A stretch of DNA of 64,000 nt from Euryodendron excelsum (lineage: Eukaryota > Streptophyta > Magnoliopsida > Ericales > Pentaphylacaceae): positions 11,329,501 through 11,393,500 of the forward strand of contig CM065378.1 in the NCBI GenBank assembly GCA_033060915.1, written 5' to 3'. Of this stretch, positions 1-12,003 are shown piece by piece; within the stretch, counting starts at the first letter, position 1; each line of letters opens with the position of its first letter. The notes beneath the pieces were generated by a model. That model had not been told where the DNA came from and ran no database searches. It saw nothing but the letters and a program-made list of their open reading frames with translations. A program made the translations under genes and the position numbers.

Positions 1-180
1 ACCACAATCCTAGGGTGATTCTAGCCTTTCCATGGCTAGGGTTGCTTTAGGAAAGTGTTACATTAAAAGTAACCTTTTTGGTCTATATTTTCAAATCTTA
101 TTGTTTTCCAAAACCACTTTCTTAAAGTGGTTCTAGCCCTTTTATGGTTAGAATCGCTTTAGGAAAGTGAGACGTTTTCA
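1..180. repeat. Two copies of a 43-bp hairpin-bearing repeat
   Basis: A segment at about 14-56 recurs at about 127-169 with a few substitutions (period 113 bp). Each copy starts near GTG-TTCTAGCC and ends in GCTTTAGGAAAGTG. Each can fold: CTAGCC (21-26) pairs with GGCTAG (34-39), and TTCTAGCC (131-138) pairs with GGTTAGAA (146-153). The second stem keeps pairing through a G-U pair. No gene is seen. This is probably the edge of the retrotransposon-derived tract that follows. Confidence 0.5.
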
Positions 181-1930
181 TGTTGTATAAAAAACTCTCT
201 CTTCAAAAATCCCTTCCTAAAAATCTCTTTTTCAACATACTTTCCTAAAACTCTCCTCTCCAAAATTGTTTTCAAAAACTCCCTTCCAAAATCTATTTTT
301 CAAAACTCTCTTTTTCAACTCCTCTCCAAAATCCTCTCCTCAAAATTCACTTTCTAAAAACACTCCCTAGATTCACCTTCCTAAAAACTCTCTTCAAAAA
401 CCTTTCTAAAAAACTCTCTTTCCAAAATCTTCCTTCTAGAAACTTCCTCTCTAGGATTTCCTTCCAAAACCTTCGTTTCCAAAAACATGCTTTCCAAAAA
501 CTCCTTCTCTTTAAAATCTTTTTCCAAAATCTCTATCTTCTAATCTCTTTCCAAAAACTCCTCCTTAGGATTCCCTTCTAGAAAACCTTCGTTTCCAAAA
601 ACGCACTTTCCAAAAACTCTTTCCTTAGAGCTAAGTCAAGCCCTAGAAACCACAATTAGGAAACCCTAATTTTCTACCCAAAAACATGATTTTCAAACTT
701 TGCCCCAAACCTAGGTTTCCAAAACCCCTTGTTTTCACATTCGAACGATACACATTTCCAAAACCTATTTTCTACGTCAAAACTATAATTTTTCAAATCT
801 AGGGTTTCTAGAATCTCCCTTTCCAAATTCTTGTCAAATCCAATCTACCCGTTTAGGAAACTAGATCCCGTCCTCCGTTTTTGGAAACAAAATCAAATCT
901 TTTCTTTTAGAAACCAAATCCAATCCCTTCCTAGTCCAAACCTTTCCTAATTCAATTCCTTCCTAAACCATAAGTTTCCTAAACCTAAACTTTAAACCTT
1001 TCCTTAAGTTTCAAAATCCAATTCTTTTCTAATTCAAATCCTTCCTAAACTTCTACTTTCCTAAATCTTAAGTTTCCAAAACTTAAACATAAAAATCTTT
1101 CCTAAATTTTAAGATTTAATTTTCAAATCTTTCCTAATTCAACCCTTTCCTAAACCTTAACTTTTCAAACCTAAGTTTTCAAACTCTTCCTAAACTCAAA
1201 ACTTTCCTAATCTCAAGATTTTCTAAAAATTCTAAAACTTTCTAAATCTTAAACTTTCCAAATTTCAAATCTTTCTAGATTCTAAACTTTCCAAAACTTC
1301 AACATCTTTCCAAATCTAAGACTTTTCTAAACTCAAAGCTTTCTTAATTTAGGATTTTCTTAAGTTGAAACTTTCTTAATTCAAACATTTCCTCAATTGA
1401 AAACTTTCCTTTTTCAAACCTTTCCTAAAACGAAACTTTCCTACTTTCAAAACTTTCCTATTTCAAAACTTTCTAAATTCAAAACTTTCCAATTTCTAAA
1501 CTTTCTTAAATTCAAAACTTTCCTATTTCAAAACTTTCTTAAATTCAAAACTTTTCTATTTCGAAACTTTCCTAATTCAAAACTTTCCTAAAGTTAAAAC
1601 GTTCCAAATTCAAAGTTTTCTTAAGTTGAAACTTTCCTAATTCCAAAACTTTCCTAAATCAAACCTTTCCTAATTCAAACATTTCCTAAGTCCAATCTTC
1701 CCTAATTTCCTAAATCTTCCAAGTCAAGTCAAATCTTTTCTAAGTCTCTTCTCTTTCCTAAGTCTAGGTTTCCTAAAACCAAGTCTTTCCAAAATAAATC
1801 TTTCCAGAGCAAGTCCAATCTTCTCAATTTCAAATTCCAATCTCCTCTTCCAATCTCAAATCAAATCCAATTTTCAACTCAATCTTTTTCTTCCAATCCA
1901 ATCTCTCTCTTAATCAATCTATTTTCAATC
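181..1930 (+). repeat. G-depleted quasi-periodic tract (CTTTCCTAA-type)
   Basis: About 1.75 kb in which the + strand is almost free of G and is built from variations on CTTTCC, TAAA and TTCAAAAC. The motif recurs every 10 to 25 bp but never as an exact tandem repeat. Short frames through it (for example 1397-1591) translate to phenylalanine/lysine-rich low complexity and are not genes. The tract continues more weakly to about 2260. The strand bias and its position just before LTR-like sequence suggest an untranslated leader or LTR of a retrotransposon, but I cannot name the family. Confidence 0.6.
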
Positions 1931-1996
1931 GGACTCCGGTCCGAACTACGACTGACCTAATTCTCCCAAAGGGATACGTAGGCAACCTTCATAGGT
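1931..1996 (+). other. Cluster of three potential RNA hairpins
   Basis: Within the G-poor tract, 66 bp of balanced composition can fold into three consecutive stems. GGAC-TCCG-GTCC lies at 1931-1942. CTACG (1946-1950) pairs with CGTAG (1977-1981), enclosing TCCC-AAA-GGGA (1964-1974). ACCT-TCAT-AGGT lies at 1985-1996. The phrase GGGATACGTAGGCA is one I recall as recurring in plant LTR retrotransposons, which suggests a conserved structural element. Its function is unknown to me. Confidence 0.5.
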
Positions 1997-2785
1997 ACGG
2001 TCGCAATACTTTTTCAAACTTTCAATTCCACCCTCATGGGTGCGGTTTCTAAAATCTTTTCAAATCTCAAATTCCAATCTACTTTCAAAATTCCAATTTC
2101 AAATTTTCTATTTTCAAATTTCTATTTTCAAATTTTCAAACTTTCCAATTTCAATTCCCTCTTTTCAAATCTATTTTCAATTTCAAATCAATTTTTTTTT
2201 TTCCAAATCTATTTTTCAATTCTCTTCTATTGCACTTGCATATCATGCATCATGTTAGTTTCTTTTTAAACATTGTTTTTCTAAAGTGGATAGGATTGGC
2301 CAATAGTTAGTTGAAGACTCTCATAGATGAATCTAGGGTAGATTGACATGTAGGTACCGAAAGGGCTGGGTAGGGTGATGGCTTAGTGCGTCTTCCCTAC
2401 ACGTAACCAACCTCCAAACCTAGAATCACTGATTTCAAAGACCAAAAGGAGTTATTTTTCTAAAAAGGGCTAAATGTTTTCCAAAGGTTGCCAAACAACC
2501 TGTTTTTCTTAAAAACCCTCTCTTGAAGAAATATTTTCAAAAATCGTTTTCCAAAACTCTAAGTGTAGTCTTCGGATTATTCTTAGTTTTTAGGTGACCT
2601 AACTCACCTTAATCAAGTTAGGTGGCGACTCCGAATCTTTTTCAAAAGCTCTTTATTCAAACCTAATTTTCAATTCAAACCTAGTCGCACTCATTCTTCT
2701 AAGAGGGTGAGTTCTAACGAGAGAGTACAGCATTTTTCCCGCTTGTGTGAGTATTCCTCGAGTGTGAAAAATCTGAGCGCGACAA
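1997..2785 (+). mobile_element. LTR-retrotransposon-like remnant (Ty3-type LTR phrases)
   Basis: No coding frame is present. The phrase GGTGGCGACTCC at 2621-2632, and a CCCGCTTGTGTGAG...GCGACA ending near 2783, resemble stretches I associate with the 3' parts of plant Ty3-type LTRs. The sequence abuts a truncated copia gene at about 2786 without any spacer, so one element interrupts or truncates the other. Family and boundaries are uncertain. Confidence 0.4.
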
Positions 2786-3117
2786 AGCCGAGAGTGCATC
2801 TGGCTAAGATTCATGATTCAACATATTCAAGAAAGTTATAGATTATCTACAATCAAATATATCTCGACGATATTATATGAAGATAATGCAACGTGTATTA
2901 CACAGATTAAACGAGGCTATATCAAAAGTGACAGAACGATGCATATTTCTCCAAAGTTCTTTTATGCACATGAGTTTTAGAAAAGCAGTGATACTGATGT
3001 ACAACAGATACGTTCGAGTGATAATCTAGCAAACTTATTTACTAAAGCACTACCGACTGCAACATTTGAGAAACTTGTACATGGCATTGATATGCACCAT
3101 CTCAAGAATCTTTTATG
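2786..3117 (+). pseudogene. Ty1/copia pol, RNase H C-terminal end (truncated)
   Basis: The + frame from 2786 encodes the last ~110 residues of a copia polyprotein. It includes an SRECIWL start, a DNATCITQ-like RNase H motif, HISPKFFYAHE, and the copia ending LFTKALPTATFEKLVHGI, with a stop at 3115-3117. One in-frame stop lies near 2977-2979. Everything upstream (gag, protease, integrase, RT) is missing, cut off by the Ty3-like remnant. It is clearly related to the copia RNase H on the - strand at 26597-26962, so both relics belong to one family. Confidence 0.85.
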
Positions 3118-3720
3118 AAGCAAACAAAATTCTTATTGTACAATGGGGAGTTAAGTACTGTACTTTTTTTCTTTCGCTAAGATTTTTTCCCACTGAGTTT
3201 TTCTAGTAAGGTTTTAATGAGGCAATTTTTAACATATCCAACAATATATATATAGATATATATATAATACTTTTTTGCGATTATCTAATGGGAAGTGTTA
3301 CGTAATGGATGACCTGTGAAGGTCTCAAAGTGCGGTTGAGGTTGCCGCCTCACTCAAATCTTGCGAATCACGAATCTAATTGCCGACTTACTTCAAACTC
3401 CTATAAATATAGAAGCTCAGAGATAGTTCAAGGTACAACAAAAAATAGAGAGAAAATAGAAGGAAGTGAAGTATAAGTAAATCCTCAAAAATCAAGTTAT
3501 TTTCTATTTAGTTCTGTACTATGAATAAAGTCTTGAATGGTCCAGAAGATCAACTCCTAATTGTTCCAGAAGAACTAATATGATAAATACTTAACAATTC
3601 TTGAAGAACTATTCACTATACTTTACCTTGAATTATTTTATCTGGTTTATATTCTTTTAGTTTTATAATATAAAGAAGATTATATATCTAGAGACGATTT
3701 TGTGAAACAATAAAAAAAAA
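3118..3720 (+). mobile_element. 3' LTR of the truncated copia element
   Basis: After the pol stop comes a short purine tract (AATGGGGAG, 3141-3149). An LTR-like sequence follows with the usual copia phrases (CCCACTGAG, TTTTAATGAGGCA), a TATA-like CTATAAATAT at 3401-3410, and an AATAAA at about 3524. The right end is not clear; AT-rich sequence continues past 3700. A TA-rich microsatellite sits at 3246-3268. Only this 3' LTR accompanies the gene fragment. Confidence 0.6.
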
Positions 3721-4751
3721 AACTTTTGAAATACAACATTTTATTTTGGCATAAAATAGTCAAATGGTCTTTTTGATGTTATAATTTAGATAGATAAAAT
3801 GACAAAAATATCATTATGACAAAATTTTAGTTTTTAAATCTAACAATTTTCATCCATTTTTACAGCTAAGTCCAAACTATAGGGAGTCATGTGTTCACTT
3901 TTAAACCACAAGAGATGGTCATCTGATTTTGACTCAAACCAAAAAGGGTAAAATGTAATTTCCTATCTAGGGATTAGCATATACATGACAAAATAGATAG
4001 ATTTGACGGAACAAGTACTCTGTTTCATGCCCAATCCACCACATCCCCAGATCATCACCGTGAAAACCAGCCACTTTCAGTTAGAGTCATAAACGAGCCG
4101 AGCCGAGTCAAGTTGAGCTGAGTAGTCAGTTGTTCAAACTTGCTTTAAAAACCTTAATGAGCTTAAAAATGTATTCAAGTATGACTTGTTTAACTTTGAC
4201 TCGAGGTCAAGTGAGATTTAATCCAGCTAAGCTCAAGTAATTTAAATCTTTTAATGTATATAAGTTTATTGGGCTGAGTTCGAGCCTAACTTATAAATTT
4301 AATGAGTTTTAAAATGTGTTTAAGTTTGGTTTGATTAGATAACGAGATTTTAACAAGTCAAACCCAAACCGAACTCAAATAGTTTGATTTGTTTTACAGT
4401 CCTACTCCTAATGATCCGATAGTCATTTTCTGGTGGAGAAAGCCTAACCCACCAAAGCAAAATTGTTTCAATATTCATAGCCAATTCCATAGCAGAATCC
4501 AAAACTTGTAAAATTTTTTGTACCTATTAAGAATTTTGCGGTGTATCAACATCCAAAATTTAAAAACTTTTACCTTAATCCTCATAAAATTTATAAAAAA
4601 TTATCTTGAACCCCTCAACACAGAAAATTTGAATTTCAAGTAATGATAATGCTATAGAAACAAAATTTTTGCATTGAGTTTTATACAAAATGATGTGACT
4701 GTTTATGATCTTTTCATTTTAAATCAAAACACTCATTAATTAACCTTATAA
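3721..4751. other. Non-genic region with a possible hAT-type MITE (4081-4407)
   Basis: No coding frame is supported. From about 4081 to 4407 the ends are loosely inverted (TAGAGTCATAAACGAGCC against the complement of the right end, TAGGACTGTAAAAC). The left subterminal part repeats GAGCCGAGCCGAG, a composition common in small non-autonomous hAT elements. No matching 8-bp target duplication is visible, so this is a weak call. The rest is AT-rich sequence in which I see nothing. Confidence 0.3.
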
Positions 4752-7700
4752 TCTATTCTAATATATAAACGGAGCACAAATGTCATGTGTATATTTTATT
4801 CCATTCCAAAAAAATAAAATCAAATTCATGAATTACAGTTAACATCACTAACCCATTAGATATCCGTAAGTGTAAAAATAAAAATTCATCCTGCAACAAA
4901 TATACCACGTTATCTAACTACTTCAGTTTATTTTTTCATGTAGGACTCTATCCTCTTAACCTCACTGAAGATTATCTTCTTCATTGTTGATTATCTCCTC
5001 CATCTTCAACGTTGGTGTCACATTGGTGTCTTCTTCGCTGCTTTCAATTTCCGGGTTTCTTCTTGCCGCTTTCACCATTTCAGCAAGCCACAGTTCTGTT
5101 CATCACCACTGCAATTACTTCCTTTCTTTGGTTTTTTTTGTTGCCATTTACCATAACTGCTTCCGTTTCTGAAGCAACCACGGCTCTATGCAGATCCCAA
5201 CTTCCGCAAAACCCCTGCACGTCTCACCTTCCCCCATTGCTTTGATAACTCAAGGTGACATTCCTCCATTGCTATTACAGTTCAACGACTGCTCATTACT
5301 CTCCAAGTAAGCTTCATAGAATTTTCTCCTTTCGCTCCCTGTTCAACGATTTCTCTCTCTTTTCTTTTCTTTTTTCCTTCCCTTTATTTGTCTGTTTCCA
5401 TGATGTGCAGGTTCTTTCCATTTAACTTCCTCCAACACCGCTGCAAGTGCTTTGTTGGTTGGGTCTCACAGTTTGTTGCCATTCACCGGGGTTTGGTTCG
5501 GCTTCACAATTTGGTTTTTGGGTTCTTCTTCCATCACGATCAGATATTCATACATTTACTCACTTTACCATTGATCAACAGAGGAGTTCAATCTATCCTT
5601 GAAGCCATTGTTGGACAGAGCAATTCAAACCTGTAAACTCCTTAACGTGCTAATCATATTTCGGTTTACATTGGGTTTCTTTATTTGTAAACATTGCTAT
5701 CATCATAATTATCGTCATCGTCAACCTCGCAACAGCTATTATTTGGTGCTTGAATTTTTTTTTATTTACTTTCTTGGGCCTTCTGGGCATGGATGAAATC
5801 ACCCAAATCAAAATTATGTCAATATTTGCTTGAATCCCTTTTGCTAATAAACCATTATGTTTAACAAAATTGGGGAAGAATAAATATTGGTGAATTTACA
5901 TATTTACCGCGTGATTAATCAATGGAAGAAATTTCAGAACATGTGCTGAAAGAAGCACTCTTTATAAACTCGGTACATATATTCATGCAGTTTAAAGACA
6001 ACAGTGATTAGGAGTTTTATAGTGCAAATTATAGCATTTATGCTGACAGAAGCACTCTTTATAAACTCATTACATATATTCATGCACTTTAAAGACAACA
6101 ATGCTTGAGAGTTTTACAGTGTAAATTACAGCATTTTCCAAATCCAACTAGAGTCTAAAAGAAACATGCATTATATAAATATATGTATATATATCATATA
6201 TGCCATGGTGAGGTATTAATATGTTTGACATATGTCACTCTCTCTTAACACTGTATGTTACCATGGTGAAAAAATGTAAAGTAGTGCCTAAATTGGTGTA
6301 GGCGAGTCTGTAAGATTGCCATGGTGAATTGGTTTTTATGTGTTTGAAACGTTATATGAAGTCTAATCTATTCTAATATATAAAGTGTGTACACTATTTT
6401 GGTGTCTCCTGCTTTGTCACACTGTGTGACATTTTTAATTTTCAAAATAGTTTTGTAAAAATAGTCCTATTACAACCCAAATTCCTATACTTTACAATAA
6501 CGGTAAGGATAAATAAGTAAAAAAAAAAAAAAAAAAACGTACTACTCCACCTAATATCAAATTTTCGTAACTACATCTAATTGAGAGCTTTTGGACTTTC
6601 ATTTTCATCGTAGTTGAGAAGAGGCAGAAATTGAATGCGTTTGGACTCCTTGACACCGAAAGGCAATTCAACAGTCTCCACCAAGTGTTTCAGACAAACT
6701 CGACCACGAGAAATTCAAAGGTTTTATTTTTATTTTTATATCTATTCTACATCAAAAGGAAGAGTTAGAGCAACAACAAAAAAAAAAAAGAGTGATACTT
6801 GGAGATGTGTATTATGCGATGATTGGAATACTGTTTTGATGAGCCATCTTAGTAGTGATGATTCCTTTCCTGGGTGGGTTTCTTTTTTCTTTTCTTTGTT
6901 TTGTCTCTTTTGTTTTTTCATTTTCTTTACACGACACAGATATAGGTATAGAAGATATATATTTATATATATACATATGTATATTCACATATAGGCTTCT
7001 TATTAGCGAATGATTCATTAACAGTGATCTATTCTAATATATACAACTACTAGAACATGCGATCGGAATGTGATTGATTGCTGATTTAACTGCTTTTCGA
7101 TTTTATTTCTGTAGTATTATTTCTAGAGTTTTGGGGCTTTTTGTCTACTACTTTCTACGTACTCGCATTCCGGGAAAGAAATTTTCACCCGTGGTTTAGA
7201 GGGACAGAGAATCATAGAGAGGCCTTGCAATTGCAAACATTGAGGCTTAAACAAAGAACAAAATACATGTCATAATTCTATGAATCTCCCTCTGATCTCC
7301 CTGTGTGTTAGTGAGGATGAGGTCACTTTATGTTTGAAACATATAGCATCTCTTTGTGTATATATATAATTCATTTGTATACAGTTTGATTGGTATATAT
7401 ATTTGGAAGATTGATGATTGGGCATGATTTGTGCAATAGTGCAATGTAGGTGTGACAAAAATTGCTTTATATTGTGATGGCAGAGGATTTTGATGCGTTG
7501 ATGTGCCATCGATGATCGGTGTCATGGTGCGTGGGTGATGGTTTCATGGTGCAAAACTGATGGTGGCTAAATGGCAATGGCTTGGTAAAAAATTATGATT
7601 TTGAAAACTAGTAAGCTATTCCAATTATTAGCATGATGTCTGTATTCTCTCTCTCTTTTGCACAAAATTTCCTACGTGTTTTCTGTCCTTTTGTTTAAAA

Positions 7701-7795
7701 CAAAAACAGCTATGGTTTTTAATCTTCTTTCAAAAAAAAATGCAATAGTTGTTATTTGTTGGTTTCCTAGGTTATAACTTGAATAAGGAATAGAA
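4752..7795. other. Non-genic region with three Helitron-like 5' termini
   Basis: The phrase TCTATTCTAATATATA occurs three times in the same orientation, at 4752, 6367 and 7028. It resembles the conserved 5' end of plant Helitrons. The first and third follow an A, and the second follows CTAA, a possible Helitron 3' end (CTRR). Frames in 4984-5800 and 6635-7018 look like random translation (hydrophobic or histidine-rich, no domain). A poly(A) run lies at 6520-6537. No helicase gene is visible, so any element here would be non-autonomous. Confidence 0.35.
5953..6146. repeat. 97-bp tandem duplication (two copies)
   Basis: The segment starting AAGCACTCTTTATAAACTC at about 5953 recurs at about 6050 with scattered substitutions. 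The period is 97 bp. The two copies lie head to tail in non-genic DNA between two Helitron-like termini. Confidence 0.7.
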
Positions 7796-10700
7796 TAAGG
7801 GTGGCTATTGTCCCGTTGGCCCGACAAGCCCACCCAGTCTAGCCTGATTTTTTAAGGACATAGGATTTAAAAATAGGCTTGTAGGGACGGGGCTAGGATA
7901 ATTTTTTAGTCTCGATAATTTTTCGAGCCCGGCTTGGAAACCATTTTTGTAGCCTGACCTGGCCCGAGTATTTTAAAATAAATTATAAATAATATATATG
8001 TCTTTAGACGATTTTTGTCTAAAAACCCTAAGTCTCAAAGACTCTCAACTCTCACGTTTTACCCCCTCTCTGTCTATCTCTATCTATATCTCTCACTCTC
8101 TGTGTATCTCTCTCGCTCACTGTTGATTCGAGTAGTGATTGTATTGTCCTGCCATTGGTCCATTAGGTAAGTCCTATTGATTATATTATTCTTCAAGCAC
8201 TTCACATCTTGATGTTGTCAAGTGGATGCTTCTTATTTCTATTTGTATTTGTGTACTATTTCATTTGTGTTGATTTCAGACTTCCAGTGGGTCTTTATAC
8301 ACGTGATTCATTTGATTTTTTATACAGTGTGTATTTCCTCCTCAAGAAACAATTGTAAATCTTGGAAGCATTTCATTTTTTTTTTTCGGGCCTTTTATAC
8401 ATGAAAACAGTGTGTATTATAGGTATAGTGTGTACGTCAAAATAGTGTCTATTAAACTAGATGCCACATGTTGTATACTTGTATGTTTGGATAGAAAATG
8501 GTTGAGAAGAAAACAAGTTGGGTTGAAAATGGTTGAGAAGAAAATAGGTTGTATTCGGGCCTAATAGGCGAGCTTGAGATTTTGTTTTATATACTGGGCG
8601 GGATTGGAAAATGGAGTTGAGGGCCTCTATTTTATTTTTATATCCTTTTAATTTCTGTTTATAACATTCAAAGCTTAAAATAGAAAAACAAAGAAATAAA
8701 TCAGAGGGGCAGAATAGAAATATTGGCTCAATAGAAATTTAGAAATATAGGTTTTTATTTCGGTAGCAAAGTAGAAATTGGCTAATGATAAGCAAATGGG
8801 TTTTTTTTATCCCATTTGCTTAGCGACAAACAAAAGATGCAATACAAATGGATTTTCTCCTAAATTTTCTTTTTACTTGCAAGCACATGATCTGCAAAAC
8901 TACGACAATGCAGCAATTCCACACCATGAGACTCCTTCATTGATTATTTATATAAGAGGTCAGTATTTAGTATTGATGAGCCCTGTGTGGACCAAATGAA
9001 TCACTCCTAAAGCCCTGTTTCAGCAGTGTCAAGGAGTGTAGGCCTTATTCTGGTGATGATCAAAGACTTGATACTGTTATATATAGTTAGGTCCATTAAA
9101 ATTAATACTGGTTTGTAGCTTCTCAATTAACAATACAGTTTTCTCATCTCTATTAATTGATGGGTTCATTGACTGACTTAGCCATGAAAGTTCATTCTGC
9201 TCCTTTAGTTTTATATTTTTCTTATTTAATCTGCTTTGACAAGTTTATTTTTTCAAAGTAGAATTTCAATTATGGCAAATGAAAGCAACTATGATAATAC
9301 TTCCACAGCTATGGACAACAAAGATAATGATTGTCTAACCGATAAACGTCGAAAAGGAGCTTCAAAAGTATGGGATAACTTTAAAAAGCTTCCTTCCATT
9401 GATGTTGGAGTAGTCACAGCTATGTGTAAGTATTGTAAAGAAATCTTTTCTGCGAGTTCTAAAAATGGAATCTCTCATTTGTTACATGACACGCCAAATG
9501 GTCCTAAAATTGTTAATCATGACATTAGATAATTTATGCTTTCAAGTGAGACATCAACTGATGGCACTTCTACCTTGAAGAATTATAAGTTTGACCAAGA
9601 GCAAATTCGTAGAGAAATGGGATTAATGGTTGTTTTTGCTGAATGACCATTTACAACAATTGAAGAGATAGGGTTTAAGCGTGTCAAGAGTGCACCTTGT
9701 CCCCAATTTAGGATGGTGGGTCAAAGGACTATAAAAAGGGATGTGATGTCAATGTACCTAAAACAAAAGGAGAATGCTAGAGAATTATTAGCAATGGCTT
9801 TGGGTCAAATTTGTTTGACTTCAGATACATGGCAATCTGTTGTGGAGAATCATTATGCATGTGTGACCACATATTTTATTAATAATGAGTGCATGTTACA
9901 AAAGAGGATTTTACAATTTCAACTTATTCCACCTCCATTTGATGGATTTTCTATAGCCGATGTCATTGCTTCTTGTATGGTTAATTGGAATATTGAGCAC
10001 AAAGTTCTTAGCATAACTTTGAACAATGCTAGTGTTAATAACATTGTGGCAACCAATCTTAAAGCATGTCTTCATGGAAAAGGTTTCCTTCCATGTGGTG
10101 GTTCATTTTTCAAGTTCGTTGTTGTGCTCATCTTTTAACTTTAGTTGTGCAAACTGGCATGAAACAGATTCATGATGTTATTTGAAAATTTCGTCTTCGT
10201 ACAAAGTATGTGAAACAATCTCCTATGAGAAAAAAGAATTTTAAAACCATTGCTTGAAGTTTTAATTTGGATCGTAAAAGGAAATTGTGTATTGATTGCC
10301 CAACTAAATGGAATGCTACATATCTTATGCTTGAATCTACCATTTACTATGAGAGTGTTTTTTTACATATGGGGAGGCAGGATTCTAATTTTACAATGAA
10401 GTTAAGTGAAGATGAATGGGAAAAGGTGATTTCCATGCATAAATTTTTTAAAGTATTTTATGATGTGACATGCATATTTTCATGAATAAAGTACCTTACA
10501 GCAAATTTGTATTTTTGAGGGGTGTGGAGGGTTCATTCCCGCTTGTTAGAAGTGAGAAGTGATGAAAATAATCTCATGCGAGAAATGGTGATTGAAATGC
10601 ACGAAATATTTACCAACTATTGGTCTGAATATAGTTTGGTCTTGTCATGTGTTGCAATTTTGGATTCTCGGTACAAAGTTAAATTTGTTAAGTATTGTTA

Positions 10701-12003
10701 CACCAAGTTATATGGTCGTAGCTGAGAGTTACATTAACACCATTGTTAGCATTCTTTATAACTTGTTTGATGAATATATGCGTCATTCTACACCGACCTT
10801 TTTTCAGGAACTAGTGACTTATCAATTGTGGGTACCAATGAAACTAATTGTGGGGAGGATGGATTTCAAGATTATGAAACATTTCAAGGCATGAGGTCTA
10901 AAACTCAATGTGAAAAGTCTCAATTAGAACTTCATTTGGATAAATCAAGTTGTGATTTAAAAAGTGAGTTGTATGTTTTAGAGTATTGGAGAACATGCTC
11001 TATGCCGTATCCAGAACTTGCAAAATTGGCAAGTGATCTTCTATTAATTCATGTGTCTACTGTTGCTTCAGAGTCTACTTTTAACACTAGACATTGTGTA
11101 ATAAGCCTTTTTCGAAGTTCTTTAAAAGCAAACATCGTGCAAGCTTTAATATGCCTTCAAGATTAGATGCGAGCACAAAATAGAACAGGTAAATAGATTT
11201 TTAATTACGTGATTTATTTGTTATTGTAAGATGTTAATATCTATTTATCTTTAGTGTTGGACAATTAGGCTCTTTGCAAGGTACAGTTGAAGATGATAAT
11301 GATTCTGGTTCTTCAGAAGATGATGGAGATGAAGATAGAGATGAATTCGAGGTACGTTAATAGCTCTTACTTTATATATTGTTTTTATTAACACTTATTT
11401 AACCAAATAGAGATTAATTTGTATGTTCCATGCAAGATTATCTGTGATCTTGGAATACTGGAGAAGGAAGATGAGTATTGGGCATCTGAGAATTTGATAG
11501 TGTGGGTATCTTCTTGTGGATTATGTGATGATTAGAATTTATGATATTATTTTAATTTGAACTGTGATGATTGGAACTTGTGATGCTTATTTAGTTTGGA
11601 CTAAGTGATATTACGTTGTGATTTCATGTTGGTGTAATTCGAACTTGTTCTGTTAAATTGCTCATGGTATTTTTATGTTGAGATAATAAAGTTTATATCA
11701 TTTAATTCTGCATTCAAGAACCTCTTGAAAACTTAGTTTTGTAATATTCTAAAGTGTTCATTTTACTGTAGCATAGATTTGGGTTTCATAAGTAAGGCTG
11801 AATCATGTTTTGAATATGTTAAAATATATGACCGTTTAAAATGTGGCTTAAATAAAAATTTTTGCCTAATGGGCGGGCTTGAGCAGGCCTATAATTTTAT
11901 TTTCATTTTTGGGTGGGCTTGAAAAATAAAGTTGAGGCCCAATGTCGAGTTGGGCCGATATAATTAGATAGGCCAGGTCAGGCCCGCCCAATGCCCACCC
12001 CTA
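7796..12003 (+). mobile_element. hAT-family DNA transposon, inactive
   Basis: The element encloses a decayed hAT transposase. Its ends are imperfect inverted repeats typical of plant hATs: the left end begins TAAGGGTGG, and the complement of the right end begins TAGGGGTGGGCATTGGGCGG. The flanking 8-bp target copies GAATAGAA (7788-7795) and CAATAGGA (12004-12011) match at 6 of 8 positions, as expected for an old insertion. The subterminal regions are rich in GGGC/GCCC. A copy of the right subterminal sequence (11868-11945) also occurs internally at about 8555-8622 in the same orientation, so the element is rearranged or contains a second hAT end. Confidence 0.75.
9272..11350 (+). pseudogene. 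hAT transposase (BED finger + dimerisation domain), decayed
   Basis: Starting at ATG 9272, the frame encodes a DKRRKGASKVWDNF-type BED zinc finger with CKYC and two downstream histidines (HLLH). The catalytic core follows in pieces: LTSDTWQS at about 9816-9840, then CPTKWNATYLMLES near 10297, then AILDSRYK near 10655. The hAT C-terminal dimerisation domain is at 10960-11166 (LEYWRTCSMPYPELAKLASDL and STVASES). An acidic tail with a probable intron lies at 11250-11350. In-frame stops at about 9530, 9643, 10136, 10183, 10253, 10483 and 11164, plus frame changes, show it cannot make a transposase. The arrangement matches the plant RICESLEEPER/DAYSLEEPER group. It may be an old transposase rather than a domesticated gene, because it keeps its TIRs. 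Confidence 0.85.

Noticed and set aside
1397..2269. Phe/Lys-rich frames in the G-poor tract
   Set aside because: Low-complexity translation of CTTTCC/TTCAAA repeats.
4984..5800. Chain of short hydrophobic frames resembling a multi-exon membrane protein
   Set aside because: No consistent splice sites join them, the residues look like random translation of C/T-rich DNA, and no family is recognised.
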